DNA of 64,000 nt from Acanthosepion pharaonis (lineage: Eukaryota; Mollusca; Cephalopoda; Sepiida; Sepiidae). A program made the translations under genes and the position numbers. Below are positions 48,501 to 60,189 of the stretch, piece after piece. Position 1 is the stretch's first letter; every line of letters starts with the position of its first letter. The stretch covers positions 2,643,501 through 2,707,500 of the forward strand of contig CAHIKZ030000125.1 in NCBI GenBank assembly GCA_903632075.3. Reading direction: 5' to 3'. The notes below the pieces were generated by a model. The model ran no database searches. It was given only the letters and a program-made list of their open reading frames with translations, and had not been told where the DNA came from.

Positions 48501-49184
48501 ATGAGTGAGAGAGTGAAAGAGACATATGAAGAGCGAGAATGATGAGATGAGATTGCAGGGGTGGGAGAAATGTCAACGAGATAGACACAGAAAGATAGAG
48601 GAATCCTCAATCAATCAATTTTCGCCGCAAGCGATGTACGCAATATTCTGTGTATATTTTGAGACTAGAAATAAGACTTGACCCATATATTCCTGGTTAC
48701 ATATGCTTGTAAGAACACGCCGGTTTCTCAAATAATTGTCTTTATTTTAGATTATCTGTTACAAAAGAAGAGATACTACCCTGTCCGCCACCCAGTGTCT
48801 ATGTATGACGTTGCATAGTCGTAACGAATATATTTACGTATGTCTGTTGCGTGTGAATGACATATTTATTGTGTTCTATAATATATACACAAGCACATAG
48901 GACATTGGTATACTACGTTTCCCACCCACTCAGTTTTTACAACTACTACACTGAAATTTAAAATAATAAATTTGAAACTAGAAAAAAAAAAGAAAAAAAT
49001 AATTAAAAGCTTCGTCTCCGCCAAACTGTCTCTTTGCCTAACATGCGTTTGTGGATAAGAAATAAAAGTAAAAAGAAATAATTAAATAAAATTAATCAAC
49101 TTTTCCTTCTCTTACCTATAGCGAGAGTACTTTCTATGTTTCTACCTATCATTTTTTCTTTTCTTGTTTTATCCATTGAAATCA

Positions 49185-49188
<4 letters not shown>
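48501..49188. other. No gene recognised
   Basis: Purine-rich at the start, then ordinary AT-rich sequence. Confidence 0.45.

Positions 49189-49238
<50 letters not shown>
49189..49238. repeat. (TA)n microsatellite
   Basis: About 25 units. Confidence 0.96.
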
Positions 49239-49240
<2 letters not shown>

Positions 49241-49359
49241 TGTTGCAGACATTAAACACTTTTGGCAGACAAGAAGAATTAACCCACATTTTGAAATTTG
49301 CGCATTCGTTAAATGAGAAAAATAGATACATGCGTGATGTAAATCTAAGAGGCTAGTCC

Positions 49360-49471
49360 CTATTTACTTCGAGGAGACATCGCGACAGGACGTTAAAACA
49401 AGCGCTCCGTGCAAAAGACTTAACATGGCGTAGGCAGTGCACTTCATGCTCTCGCCGATTCGTAGGAGGGT
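49360..49471 (+). other. GC-richer pocket with a short protein-like frame
   Basis: A plus-strand frame after a stop reads RTLKQALRAKDLTWRRQC and ends CSRRFVGG before a stop that overlaps a GGTAAGA donor-like site. The arginine-rich, GC-rich wording looks like a retroelement or repeat fragment, not like local chance. Unidentified. Confidence 0.25.
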
Positions 49472-49482
49472 AAGACCAACTT

Positions 49483-52218
49483 TTCATTCATCATTAACAA
49501 AGATTCTTAAAATCATTTCTTGAAAAATCTCTTTATCGGAAAGGTTTTCCCGATAAAATATATATTCCTATCTTGTTTTAACTCATTCGTTTGTTTGCTT
49601 ATTTTCTTAAAATATAGATTTTGTTCAACAACCGACCGTTACCCAGTTATAAAGGTTCCAAGCACATGAAATTATTTGAGAGCTTAATTACTTTGCGTTA
49701 CGTCACAGTCTATTTATATATATCTGTGTTTATCTATTATTGGATTCCAAGCTACTGACAAAGGTCTATTTAAACTGCAGATATCTCATTTTTCCTTTTT
49801 TTTACTTTGGAAATGTATTAAAATAATCCAAACCATTTATTATAAGTAAACCGACGACATAATAATAGAAAATGAATTAAGTAAACACACGAAAATAGAA
49901 AGGGCTATAATATATGGATACGCCTACTCAGCTGATTTCTTTAACGATTCTATGAGAATTTCTACCAATACAGATTATTTTGTATATTTGAAATATTTTA
50001 AAAACGGAGGAATATATGACACCAAATGCCAAAGCCTATTTGGAGTAGTGAAAATTAACTTCCAAAGAAATAATAAATTAGTGGTTATCAAGAACATTTA
50101 GTAAGAAATAAATAAAAACACTGAATAACATCGATCCTCTTATATGAGATTAAAAATTAGATAAGAGGCAGGTTATGAAGAAATATGGACGGTGCATGTG
50201 TACAACAAGGAGGTTTTAATTAAAATCAAAATATAATGATCACCTACATGCAAAATTAGAATGAAGATTACATTTCTTGTAGCATTTGTCAATCATAGGA
50301 TATAGAGAAGAAAAAAGTGGGCACTTCGATGTGGTGAAATAGTTAGTAAGCTTGAATCGTTAGATCAATTATGACTGAATAGTGAGATCAATAATCACTG
50401 CGTGTCCTATACATTCCCCCTTGTGCTATATCCAACCTATGATTAGATAATCCTCATACTGAAGGCAAAAAGGACAGCCGGGAAGCTATGAGAAATATAC
50501 TTAACGAGGTTGTGTAAATTTATAGAAGAAGTTCTGGGTGGGAGAGTCAGGAATTATACATAAATTGCAGATACTGGGGATACAATAGATATGGAGAAAC
50601 AGGGCAAATCACAACCTTATATGACACGGCAATTAAAAGATCAATAAGAACCTGGCAGTCTAGATACGGTTATAGATTAACTATTCGGTTTATTACTTAT
50701 TTCGATAAAACCTAAGACCATAGACTTAAATCGCCAAACAGAATTTCTTTCAAAAGTATTTAAAAAAAAAAATGATAAAATATTATCTGTTTCATACTGT
50801 ATATTTCTCCTTTTTTCTCGAAACTTTAATTAACTTACATATTGAAATATTCACAACTGAGGAAATAATTAATATTCATTGAAATGGAAATGTGCTTTGT
50901 CACACATACTCATTTAATGAAATATTTCAATAACTTCCTGAGCCAGTCTCTGAAATTGGACAACTTCTGTCAAAAGTGCACTTTGTATATATACAGATTC
51001 AAATTGTCTTATTGTATGAAATGCAAGGACATGTGAGACATCATTAACTGGACAGAGTGTTTGTGAATAGACGTTTCTGGTACTTGTTTAACTGATTCAA
51101 ACATGTTTATGATATATCTCTAAACAGCCTGTCTATGATATTCTATATTGTGGCAAATCACCACTGCAGCCAAATTAGCTAAAGAAGTTTAATCTAGCAA
51201 TGAATCATAAAATCCAATGGCGGTAGTATTCTGTCTGCGAACAAAAATAATGGACGTTATATCCAAAACAACATCCTATTATTTTTTGTTCTTTGTATTG
51301 TGAGTTTTTTCAACTGTTACTATCCTTATATTAACTTAATGTTCTGAAAGAAATATAGAAATGTATAAAATTTTTGATATATTGTAAAATTTTTAAATCC
51401 ACAATTGACTTATGGGACACCATGTATTAATTGAATGTTGGCATGAATGAGAATCATCAGATCTAGTCATGAGTCGCTTCTGAAGTCGCATAGAGAGCGT
51501 GCCCAAGCCCGAGTGTGTTTTTTATCACGTGGACATATTTTTTTTAAAGTGTACTGATTCATCAAGTGAATATCTTTGATTTACTTCATAATTTGTTACA
51601 ATAATCCGGTGCATTCTCACATGCGCGTTAACGCACATACTAATACACGTATATAAAAATAAAATAAAGAGTGAAGGCAAAGGATTACGACTTTTTCACA
51701 GAAATTTAATTTCAGTTTCGACAATGATGAATGGTTAGAATTTAACAGACGTAATCCTTCAAATATATTGGTCTCTGAAACACAAACTATTCGTTTATCA
51801 AACATAAAACAAAAACAAAAATATCATGCAATACAATGCAAAATTTTAGCTTTATGTGATACTTAATTTTCAAAAAGATGCTGCACTTAATTCTATTTTT
51901 TTATAACTTAGATATTTCAAACATGTTTGGGAATGAGCATAAACTATCACGCCAAGATTAAATATTATTGTCTGACCATAAAATGGATAATCGGCGATAC
52001 TTTTGCATTTTGAGAATTTATGACTTCTTTTAATTAATTCCCGAAGCCTTAGAGCGATTTCTGCATTTAGTTAGAGTAATTGGTAGCAGAAATCTTTCGA
52101 TTTTTTTCTGATAATAAAGGAAGGCCATCAAGTCACATTCATTAATACATATCCCATTTTGTTCAAATGAATTAAAAAATAGTATTGGCATGAGGGCTGA
52201 AATCCAAAAGTAGGTAAG
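49483..52218. other. Long stretch without recognised features
   Basis: AT-rich, low repeat content compared with the rest of the window. No frame, inverted repeat or RNA gene convinced me. Confidence 0.45.
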
Positions 52219-52223
52219 TATAG
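52219..52223. repeat. Target-site duplication, left (TATAG)
   Basis: Matches 56026-56030. Confidence 0.85.
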
Positions 52224-52495
52224 TGATGTGGGCCAAAAGTCGGGACCACAGAAGGAAAACACGGAACACAGATTAGATGTAAGAAAGATATATTAAACAG
52301 AAATGTTACAAAGATAGTGTAAGTGTAAGCGGAGCTTACTATGTGCTAGTGTCCAATATTGGTAGTCACACGGCTGATACTGCGGTATTAGAATACTCTC
52401 TCTCCTCCTCTTCTTCTCTCTCTAGAGTGTTATGTCGCATACTTTATATAGTCCTGGAAGACTCCATGTTGTAGGTATGTTACGGTCTCACAATA
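52224..52495 (-). repeat. 3' LTR of the Gypsy-type element
   Basis: In element orientation it starts TATTGTGAGACC and ends GGCCCACATCA. A TATA-box-like CTATATAAAG (52443-52452) stands after CCAGGA. It keeps a 29-bp segment (TTCCTTCTGTGGTCCC-type) that the 5' LTR lacks but the solo LTR at 10 kb has. Confidence 0.95.
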
Positions 52496-52512
52496 CCCTA
52501 CTTCCAAGAGTT
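52496..52512 (-). other. Possible polypurine tract
   Basis: On the minus strand GGAAGTAGGG lies directly upstream of the 3' LTR, where plus-strand DNA priming takes place in LTR elements. Short and imperfect. Confidence 0.45.
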
Positions 52513-52689
52513 TTCTTTATTTTTTTCTTTTTGAAAAGGAGAAAAAAACATAAAACTGTTAATACTTTTTCTCTTGGGATTTACGTCGAGTGGTTGAGTA
52601 AATTTCCTTTTCCTTCCTGAGCGTCGCACTTCAGGAGAGGCTTGGGGTGTGTCGAGATCGAAGTGATCGAAAATTATATCGATCGGCTC

Positions 52690-53036
52690 TTAACAGCTAT
52701 TTTGTTGTGATTCCTCCGATTCCTTCAAACGGCATTTTCTGAGCTGGTTCCAATGGCGTTTGTGAGTGTTTTTAGGTCCTTGGACAATATAGACCAGTTC
52801 GGCAATTATTTGTTTTATGGTGCCTACTTCCCAGAATGTTATGTTGTTTTTGTAAGCCTTGAAAAAGATTTTATCGCCAGGATTGAAATATTTCTTATGA
52901 GGCGATACGGTTTTTTTGAACTTTGTTTGCCGTGGAATAAGTTTGTCGAATACAGACTTGATTTTCCTTGCGAACATTGTTTCTGCAGGCGAGCTTCCCA
53001 TAGGCGTGTTCGGACTAGGAGTTATCCGATACACCT
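52690..53036 (-). pseudogene. Integrase C-terminal end fused in frame to an RT fragment
   Basis: The minus-strand frame reads RGLYKYNRLAFGVK, the RT segment before the catalytic box, then immediately VYRITPSPNTPMGSSPAE and MFARKIKSVFDKLIP, the end of a Gypsy integrase core. A C-terminal part follows with FNPGDKIFFKAYKN, WEVGTIKQII and RHWNQLRKC, resembling the GPY/F-type tail that binds DNA. The frame stops at 52690, about 195 bp before the LTR. The junction is at about 53033-53037 and keeps the frame. The catalytic DDE residues of integrase lie in the missing part. Confidence 0.88.
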
Positions 53037-53580
53037 TTACTCCAAAAGCCAGTCTGTTGTATTTGTACAACCCTCTATGGGTGTTTATGCAGAGCAATTT
53101 GCAACTTCCACCTCTATCTGAAGGTATGCGTCCGAGAGGTCGATTTTAGAAAGAAATTTTCCACCATTGAGTTTATTGAAAATTTCTTCAGGGATTGGGA
53201 GAGGATAGTGGTGATCTTGCAAGGCATCGTTTAACTCTGTAGAAAAAATCTGCGCATACTCGTATTTGATTGGATTTCTTTTTTACGTAGACCGTAGGTG
53301 CTGCCCACTCGCTGAAATCTGTTTTTGACAGAATACCTGCTTGTTCGAGTCTATCTAACTCTTTGTTGATTTGCTCTAGAGCAGCGAAAGGGACATTCCG
53401 TTTCTTTTTGAATACCGGTTGTGCACCGTCCTTCACCTTGAACTTAGCTTTCATTTTAGTACATTTCCCAAGGCCGCCAGAAAAAACCTGGGGAAATTGT
53501 TGTTTGAGTTCCTTTTTTAGATTTACCAAATTGGACGTTGTACTTTGTATCTTGCGATAAAATGTACTCTTTGGGCAATC
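53037..53580 (-). pseudogene. Reverse transcriptase N-terminal part, frameshifted
   Basis: Starting near 53529 the frame reads KQQFPQVFSGGLGKCTK, FKKKRNVPFA, QINKELDRLEQAGILSK, SEWAAPTVYVKKKS and IRVCADF, the fingers of Gypsy RT. An extra base in a six-T run (A-run on the plus strand, 53243-53248) shifts the frame. In the next frame HHYPLPIPEEIFNKL and FLSKIDLSDAYLQIE (motif A with the catalytic Asp) follow, and another shift near 53100 leads to LLCINTHRG. The YVDD-type box is deleted. The RT would copy the element RNA inside virus-like particles. Confidence 0.88.
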
Positions 53581-53601
53581 CCAAAGATTGAATTTTTCTA
53601 T

Positions 53602-53860
53602 TCAATCTGTTCCAAATAAGTTATCTGAAGTTTTCAATACGTAGGCTTTGAGCGTTTTGGTAACTCCATTTAGTGTTACTGTAAGTATTAACTCGCCTAA
53701 AATGTTAATCTTTTCGCCAGTTACGGATTTTGCTGTTTTATCCGTTTTTAATAAGATCGGCTTGTTTAATTTTTGCCAAGTACGCCAATTAATGGTTGAA
53801 AGATCAGAACCCGAGTCAAGCTGGATTTTAATGGAATTATTGAAAATATCCACAGTTACA
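53602..53860 (-). pseudogene. Retropepsin-type aspartic protease part
   Basis: The frame includes IKIQLDSGSDLSTI, where DSG takes the place of the usual DTG active site of retropepsins, then SVTGEKINILGE and a C-terminal LKTSDNLFGTD. A TGA at 53602-53604 interrupts it just where RT-linker sequence should go on. The enzyme would cut the Gag-Pol polyprotein. It is one half of a dimeric protease, so about 80-100 residues is a normal length. Confidence 0.85.
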
Positions 53861-53943
53861 TATTTCCTTAAATTCCTATCGACAATATTGTCAGATTGAG
53901 CTTGCCTAATTTTATTTTTGGGTTTTTTCGTTCTGTTGGTGTA

Positions 53944-53990
53944 CCTGCACGAAGTTAAAGTATGCCCACTTTTATTGCAATTTTTGCAAT
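53944..53990 (-). other. CCHC zinc knuckle of gag
   Basis: The minus strand reads CKNCNKSGHTLTSC, a C-x2-C-x4-H-x4-C nucleic-acid-binding knuckle. It lies downstream of the TAA at 54016, in the stretch joining gag to protease. An earlier degenerate knuckle (YHCGKWHRM, 54018-54050) lacks its first Cys. Confidence 0.88.
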
Positions 53991-54015
53991 ATTTTTTGTT
54001 CTTAACTGGACAGAA

Positions 54016-54963
54016 TTACATCCGATGCCATTTGCCACAATGGTAAAATCGTCCGGGCGGTTCCTTTAACCTATTTGGGTTTTGGTTACTCTGTAATTTA
54101 GGACATGAGATTTGCCTTTTGTCTTTTTTAGGGGAATAGGAGGTAGACTTACTTCTGATTTTATAAATCTGAGCCACACCTGATTCCTCGATAGTGTTTG
54201 AGTCACACTTTACAGATATTACTCTTTGACAGTCCTCTGCCAGTTTTTGCAGAGTCAATCCTTGTTCGTTCTCAAGCTTAGTCAGTACCCGTCGTCTGAC
54301 TTCGCCGTCTTCTGCTGATACTAGAGATTGTGCAAAATTTAAGCACTTGAAATCATCGGCAGTCAGTTCGGCTAGTTTAAAATCATTAGAGAGCTTGTTT
54401 ACCGATGCTGCAAACGTTAGAAAATCTTGCTGGTTGTCTTTGACGGTGTTCAGGCATTTCCAACGTTTGTGGAACAAGGTTGTGTTAGGACCGAATAGTT
54501 CCGATAGGAGGTTAATAGTCTCTGAAAAATCCAAGACAGTGGTTTTCTTGGGTAGTATGAAGTCTACGAACCAACTATGTTCTGTAGTTCTCAGTTTTCT
54601 CAATAATAGAAGTACCTTTTTTTTTACTGGGCCATTGTTCACAGTCTACGTTGAAAGTATCTTCGTAGCGCCTGTAAAATCCTCGAACGTTTTGTCGTTC
54701 TCTGGTACGTATTCAGTTGTTTCCATTGAATTGTAGATTGTACTCTGGGAGAATATTTTATCTTCTTCAGAGTTTGAACCTTTTAATACGAATAATACTT
54801 TAAGTTGTTTCTGTTGTAGTTCAGCATTCTGAAGCGTAATTTGTTGGAATTCCATTTGTTGTTTATGTAATTCCAAAAATATTTGTTGTCTTTCTTCTGA
54901 TTTTTGTTGCTGATCCAAATTTACTTTTAGCATTTGGACAATTACTTTTTGAAAGTCTTCCAT
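54016..54963 (-). pseudogene. gag, one internal stop
   Basis: The reading starts at the ATG at 54961-54963 (MEDFQKVIVQMLKV). It has a glutamine-rich coiled-coil-like region (QQKSEERQQIFLELHKQQ), then passes a TAG at 54646-54648. It continues as a retrotransposon gag domain: KVLLLLRKLRTTEHSWFVDF, ETINLLSELFGPNTTLFHKR, DDFKCLNFAQSLVS and LTKLENEQGLTLQKLAEDCQ. It ends TAA at 54016. Gag would coat the RNA and form particles. Apart from the two stops the frame is continuous, which fits a fairly young copy. Confidence 0.88.
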
Positions 54964-55549
54964 ATTTAGACAAACAAAAATGACAGCGATTTTTTGTTGC
55001 TTTGAAACCCGTGTACCAAGGGTAGGTACACACAAAAAATCTTGATAGTTTTTTTTTCTTTTACAAAAAAATTAAAAATATGGACAGACAATTAGTTAAA
55101 CTAAACTAATTATGTGTTTAGCTTTTTTGCGATTCCGTGGTTCCGTTAATTTTAACGTAATTGTATAATTTTCACCACATTTTTTTTTTTTTTTTAGAGG
55201 TACAAAAATAGAAAACTCGCCTCAGTGAATTTGAGGGGAGAATAATTTTATGCACGAGTTCAACTCAGTTACATAAAAGAAAATTTAGATAGTTTTTTTT
55301 CGAAAACTTGAGTCGTAAATAGTACTTCGGCTCTTGTGTTATCAGTTTGTTTTATGAACAAACTGTTTCTTTCTGTGTGTGGGTGTGTAAGAAATTGTTC
55401 TCGTAATGTTATTTGGACAGACTTTAATATTCCGTAGATGTCGAATCGCTAGTTCGTCACTGCTGTTTGGTATCGTAATATATTTTTCTTTTTACATGTA
55501 GACGCTGGATGTTGCGTTTAAATCGCTAATTTATCGTTCAACACTACTG

Positions 55550-55772
55550 TGAGAACGCGTGGAGTTTCTGTGTATTTTTCGGGTACTCTGTCGCTATTGA
55601 TATGGTGAGAACGAAATTCTCGAATCTTTCTGTCGCCACTGATGTGGGACTGGTAAGGTATTGCGGTTTTCGACGTGAATGCGTTTCTCGAATTCTTCGT
55701 CGACACAGATGTGGGACTGGTAAGGTATTGAATTTTCGGCGTGAGTGAGTTTCTCGAATTCTCCGTCGCCAC
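55550..55772 (-). repeat. Tandem array of primer-binding-site-like units next to the 5' LTR
   Basis: Three and a half units of about 65-70 bp begin at 55550, 55605, 55675 and 55741 (plus-strand reading, each starting GTGA). The 55605, 55675 and 55741 units hold TTCTCGAAT(C/T), (C/G)TCG(C/A)CACxGATGTGGG. On the element's strand the unit next to the LTR gives CCCACATCA (LTR end) followed by GTGGCGACGGAG, a plausible tRNA primer-binding site one base from the LTR. The upstream units repeat both the LTR end and the primer-site-like block with changes; the 55550 unit is partial and degenerate. Confidence 0.85.
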
Positions 55773-56025
55773 TGATGTGGGCCCAAAGTCGGGATTAGAG
55801 GTAAGAAATATATATTAAACAAAAAGGTTACAAAGATAGTGTAAGTGTAAGCGGAGCTTACTATGTGATAGTGTCCAATATTGGTAGTCGTACGCGGCTG
55901 ATACTACGGTATTAGAATACTCTCTCTCCTCCTCTTCTTCTTCTTCTCTCTCTAGAGTGTTATGTCGCATACTTTATATAGTTCTGGAAGAATCCATTTT
56001 GTAGGTATGTTACGGCCTCACAATA
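55773..56025 (-). repeat. 5' LTR of the Gypsy-type element
   Basis: Same start (TATTGTGAGGCC) and end (GGGCCCACATCA) as the 3' LTR, with TATA-like TATATAAAG at 55972-55980. It lacks about 29 bp near its end that the 3' LTR and the solo LTR retain, and has one to two extra CTT units in a pyrimidine run. Confidence 0.95.
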
Positions 56026-56030
56026 TATAG
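56026..56030. repeat. Target-site duplication, right (TATAG)
   Basis: Matches 52219-52223. Confidence 0.85.
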
Positions 56031-57117
56031 ATAAGTTTTTCATGTAAAAAGGTGAGCTAAATATCGCCAGATAATGTACATAGAAACATCGAAAAAAATG
56101 GCGAAATGCTGTTTAATATCCAGTCTCCTGCATGACATTTAATACTAAACCGTATTCTCAAACCTGATGCATAAACGTTACAGATTTGGTTCTACAGAGG
56201 TAATGTAAAGAATAATAACGATAGATGATATGACCGATGCAGAAGTTTGAGTATAACAGACGCTAGAAACAAATATATATACCTATTTTCAGAAATAGAC
56301 CATTGGAATAACTGATCCTGGACAATTTTAAAGTTTAAGATATTTAAAAAATTTTCTAGCATTAACTGCCATAATATTGATTAATTATTGCACATCAATT
56401 AGGCAATTTTTTCTTTTAATCTAAGAAAATTTTCCTACGTCTTAAGAATATTCTTAGTTTCTCTTTCTCTATAACTTTTATATCTTAACACATTCCATCT
56501 CCTGTTACTGCGTTATTAATTACTTACATTTCTATACCTGAATTAATTTGACATCATCAGTAAGTAGCTTACACGTTGGACTGTCTACAGAAAAATCTTT
56601 ATAAACGTCACATATCACTTTTTTTGTTTCTATTTTTTAGAAATAAAAGTAACAACATATGACAAACTATTTATTTAATTATTAATAATATATTCGTTTT
56701 GAAAAAATATTGAAATGCATTTTCACATGACGGCATCGAAAGTACATGATACACATATTCAAACAAGTATTACAAATTTTGACATGGCATTACGAATGAA
56801 TGCTTCAAGTTAGTTTAACAATAATGACATATACAGCTTTTTTTCTGTCAACTCTTGATTTAATCTCACAAATATATGAACGTGTTGACTGGAAGTGAGT
56901 GGCATGTTATTCTACGGATGAATGCTGATGAATTTTGGACAAAACACGTAAAAATACCAGTTCTAATAAGAAAATCTGAACTTGAAACCATAGACTTACA
57001 ATGAGAAAGAGTTGAAATTTCTGTGCCATTTATATGTAAAGACGGCTTGGAAACTGTAAAATACGCAGGACATATTCAGAAAAGGATAGTGAAATAGAAT
57101 AAACGAAAAAAAAACTT
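56031..57117. other. No gene recognised
   Basis: AT-rich spacer. Confidence 0.45.
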
Positions 57118-57300
57118 TACTAGGAAAGTTGGTTCTCTGTGTCATGCCAGACAATTTTTTACACATTTATAAATCTCGCTTGTAGAACTCTCTTCCTGCT
57201 ATCAAGTCATTTGAGTTTAAACAATGTAAATGTAATGACCATCGTTATTTTCCGCCTTCTTTATTCCTGTTCTTTTATTGTCTCAGCCCCTTAATGTTTT
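57118..57300 (+). repeat. Dispersed repeat, copy B (partner at 38975-39490)
   Basis: Shares GGTT-CTCTGT.TC.TGC.AGA and CTCGCTTGTA.AACTCTCTTCC with the 39-kb copy, without the extra 300 bp between them, and ends near CAGCCCCTTAAT. Confidence 0.6.
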
Positions 57301-57433
57301 TCTTGTCTCCTTTCAAACTCAGGAAGCTCCTGCATGTTAGTGGCTCTGTTGCCTTACTTGGAATGAAAATGTTGCATAGATCGGTCATGTTGGGAGGTCT
57401 TCATGACACTTTCAATTCGATAATAACTGTTGT

Positions 57434-57492
<59 letters not shown>

Positions 57493-57493
57493 C
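57434..57493. repeat. (TC)n(CTAT)n microsatellite
   Basis: TC units with one TTTC interruption, then CTAT units. Confidence 0.95.
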
Positions 57494-57499
57494 TCTTTT

Positions 57500-57872
57500 G
57501 CCTGCCGGGTTCTTGGTCGTCGTGCCAATTTAATACAATGTTTTATTTTCACGCGGCCAGCGATCGTTAGTAGTTGTGATTCAATATGGAAGGAACTTCA
57601 ACACAGCGAATTTTATTTAATTATTTTATTAATGTCTCGACTGGGGAGCAGATTCCAGATACGCAAGTCAGCGCGTTTACATAGCTTGCGGTGTGAGACA
57701 AGACTGCCGGAAATATAACCTTTCTATATCTCTATCATTCACACGCTCTTTCAGCCAATCAAAATTGTCTTCCTTATTTTGTCTTATCTGATCCTTAAGG
57801 GCAACCTGAGGAAGTAAGAGCAGAGATACACTTTTCCCTAAAAATAATAGTCTGTTAAATTATTATTTAACA
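57500..57872. repeat. Diverged direct repeat, left copy (possible LTR)
   Basis: Aligns over about 370 bp with 60190-60562 in the same orientation. Shared blocks include CGTTAGTA.TT.TGA.TC, TTTGTCTT, TGATCC.TAAG..CAACCTGA, AATAATAGTCTG.TAAA and TATTTAACA. Identity is only moderate by eye. Read on the minus strand both copies start TGTTAAATA, with the TG expected of an LTR. Confidence 0.6.
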
Positions 57873-58110
57873 TACCTTACTTCATCATTAAAGATATTTC
57901 TAGACTTTTGTTTCAAATATAGTACTCTAAAACCCACGCTACTGTTTCGTATCTGCAATGCCTGATTCTTAAATTTTTTCTTCATTGGACCGCAGTCGCA
58001 TTAGTCCACCTACATGCACATATACCATTTCTGAAATACAATGAATATAAGCAACAAAATACTTACCAGTTTTTCATGCTTCACAAACATTTTTGTAGAA
58101 TATTTTTATA

Positions 58111-58157
<47 letters not shown>

Positions 58158-60110
58158 TTTTTGTTTACCAACTTTCGTGAACGAAGTTCAACGCCTTAGA
58201 CTACATACTGGATACAAATCCCTCCGAAAGTGAACTTTGACCTCTCGAATGACACCTCCACCCACGTCAGCGGATACCACCTCTGCAATTCAATATTCCT
58301 GGGGAGAACAAAATTTCTTGTCTCCTCACTTGAGATTATAGGAAATGTACATACAATTCACAGAAAAAATACTGGTCAAAAAATTACAAACGCCCCACGC
58401 CACTGCGTCAAACAATGTAATAACTGAGCCACATCTTTGCCACCTACATTTTATTAACTTTTATACATTTTATTTTTAATATAGCATGATTAAAACATAT
58501 TTCCTACTCAGTGACGCAGTACACACGGTTAATTATCACCCTATTTATTCAACCACAACAAATTAATTCTTTTGTAATTTGCATATAATCAGATTTACTT
58601 GAACAAATCTTCACAAATTTAATACTATTAATTTTTATAATTACTATTGTAAACCATCTGCCTCTGTTTGTCAAATCTCAATTCGGATCATCTCAATCCT
58701 TCTCCCCCTCGTTTGCCCCACAGAGAAAAAAACCTCACCCACTCAGAAACTTCTATCTGATCCATGACTGACTCTACCGTAGTTAAAAGTGTTTTCTTTC
58801 TTTAGTTGTCTATCGCGACCTGTCAATTGACCAATTTCCTTCGCCATGAGAGCCCTTCTTTGAATCCAGAGGTAGCTTACGGATATATTCATTCAATACT
58901 GAATACATCATATCGTAAATCTCTCACTACCCAATATTATCCAGTTTGTATCTACCTAACCAGATGTGACAATTTCTCCCAACCACAGGACACAGAACCA
59001 AACTTTTGGAAATCCGAATCTGCGCAGGCCGAATCTACTTATCCCTACAACAATTAATTAACTTAATTTTTTACCAAAAATTACTTCCCAAATTTAATCA
59101 ATTAACAACTTAGTTAAACAACCAAGGAAGGTAAAGGGACAAACAAACGGTTCTTAAATTTAAAAAAAAATTCACATTTTGTTGGAAAAATGAAAAAAAA
59201 TCATTTTGAAGTTCATTAAGATTAGTAAAATAAATGTAAACTTAAAACATTTGAATGCATGCAAAACCAGAAGCACAAAATCATTCAACTTACTGACAGT
59301 TAACAGAAATCATAGTGGGTATGCCCCATCACAATATGCAGTCCTTCTTTTTCAAAACCATTTTAAATTACGCTCCAGCTCGCAAATTCAAGCCTCGACA
59401 TGGCCGACATCGACATTTCTCAAAGGTCAATATCAGGAAAATTTATATACTGGCTAAATCTCCTTTTCCAGAAAAATTTGTTTTAATAGCGAAATCTTTT
59501 GCGGTCTGATTTTTCCCCAACACAATAAAAAAAAAAACACACACACACACTGCCAGACAGATAACATTAAAGCGTACCAATCAAAATCAACGAAATATTT
59601 TGGCATATGATTCTAAACCCTTGTAAACGACAAAAGAAAACAACAAAAATCAGTCTCTCATTAAAATATTACATCACAATTGACATTGTCGCACCAATAT
59701 GTATGCGTGAGGGTGGGTGTTTAATCTATTCCCCTTTTTCTTTATTTTGCCTTTCTCAAAAGAATTTTCCATTGCACAGGCGACAACTAGTTCCATTATA
59801 CATTTTTTATTTTTCTCTTCTAGATTTTTCAATTATTATTTCTTGTTTTGATTTGCTACTTAGACGTGTTTGTGAGCAGTAGAACAAATTACTTCGCTTT
59901 TCTTTTTTCCTGTCTTTATGTCATTATTATTTTTATTTTTTTTTCATATTCCTTTGTTAAATCCTCCTCTGAAAATATTCATAACATATTACCACCTCGT
60001 TTTGCAACACTCATTCTGTGACCCGCACCCGATGATGGGTAGTTCAGGTTAACGCCATCAGACAATTATATGTTACATACCCACCCTCATGCTGGTTGGT
60101 CTTGATCACA
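57873..60110. other. Region between the two direct repeats, no coding domain recognised
   Basis: If the flanking repeats are LTRs this is the interior. On the minus strand, TTTGGCGCTGTGATCAAG ends near 60100, just inside the right copy, and could be a primer-binding site. No gag, protease, RT or integrase motif is readable on either strand. A (TA)n tract lies at 58111-58154. C-rich, T-poor patches (58700-59050) differ from the rest of the window. Plus-strand frames at 58230, 58806 and 59206 have no known domain. Confidence 0.35.
58111..58154. repeat. (TA)n microsatellite
   Basis: About 21 units. Confidence 0.95.
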
Positions 60111-60189
60111 GCGCCAAATAGTAAAATTTTGAATACCCTCTTGATGGGCGTGATCTTGGGATGACGTCTCTAGTTACATAATAAAGATG

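Larger units (their letters stand above)
52224..56025 (-). mobile_element. Gypsy-type LTR retrotransposon with a large pol deletion
   Basis: Two LTRs in direct orientation, a 5-bp duplication (TATAG) and, on the minus strand between them, a leader, gag, protease, start of RT and end of integrase in the Ty3/Gypsy order. Total length is about 3.8 kb, well short of a usual 5-6 kb Gypsy element. The RT catalytic box, RNase H and most of integrase are missing at one junction near 53035. LTR identity, by eye over shared positions, is above 90%, apart from a roughly 29-bp gap, so insertion is fairly recent compared with the other relics. Stops in gag and protease and frameshifts in RT show it cannot work alone. 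The gag/pol wording resembles invertebrate families annotated as K02A2.6-like. Confidence 0.93.

Noticed and set aside
52753..53149. Plus-strand frames of 77-122 codons
   Set aside because: Antisense of the RT-integrase remnant.
54347..54736. 129-codon plus-strand frame
   Set aside because: Antisense of gag.
58230..59509. Plus-strand frames between the 57.5 and 60.2 kb direct repeats as gag/pol
   Set aside because: No gag, zinc knuckle, protease, RT or integrase motif in any of them.
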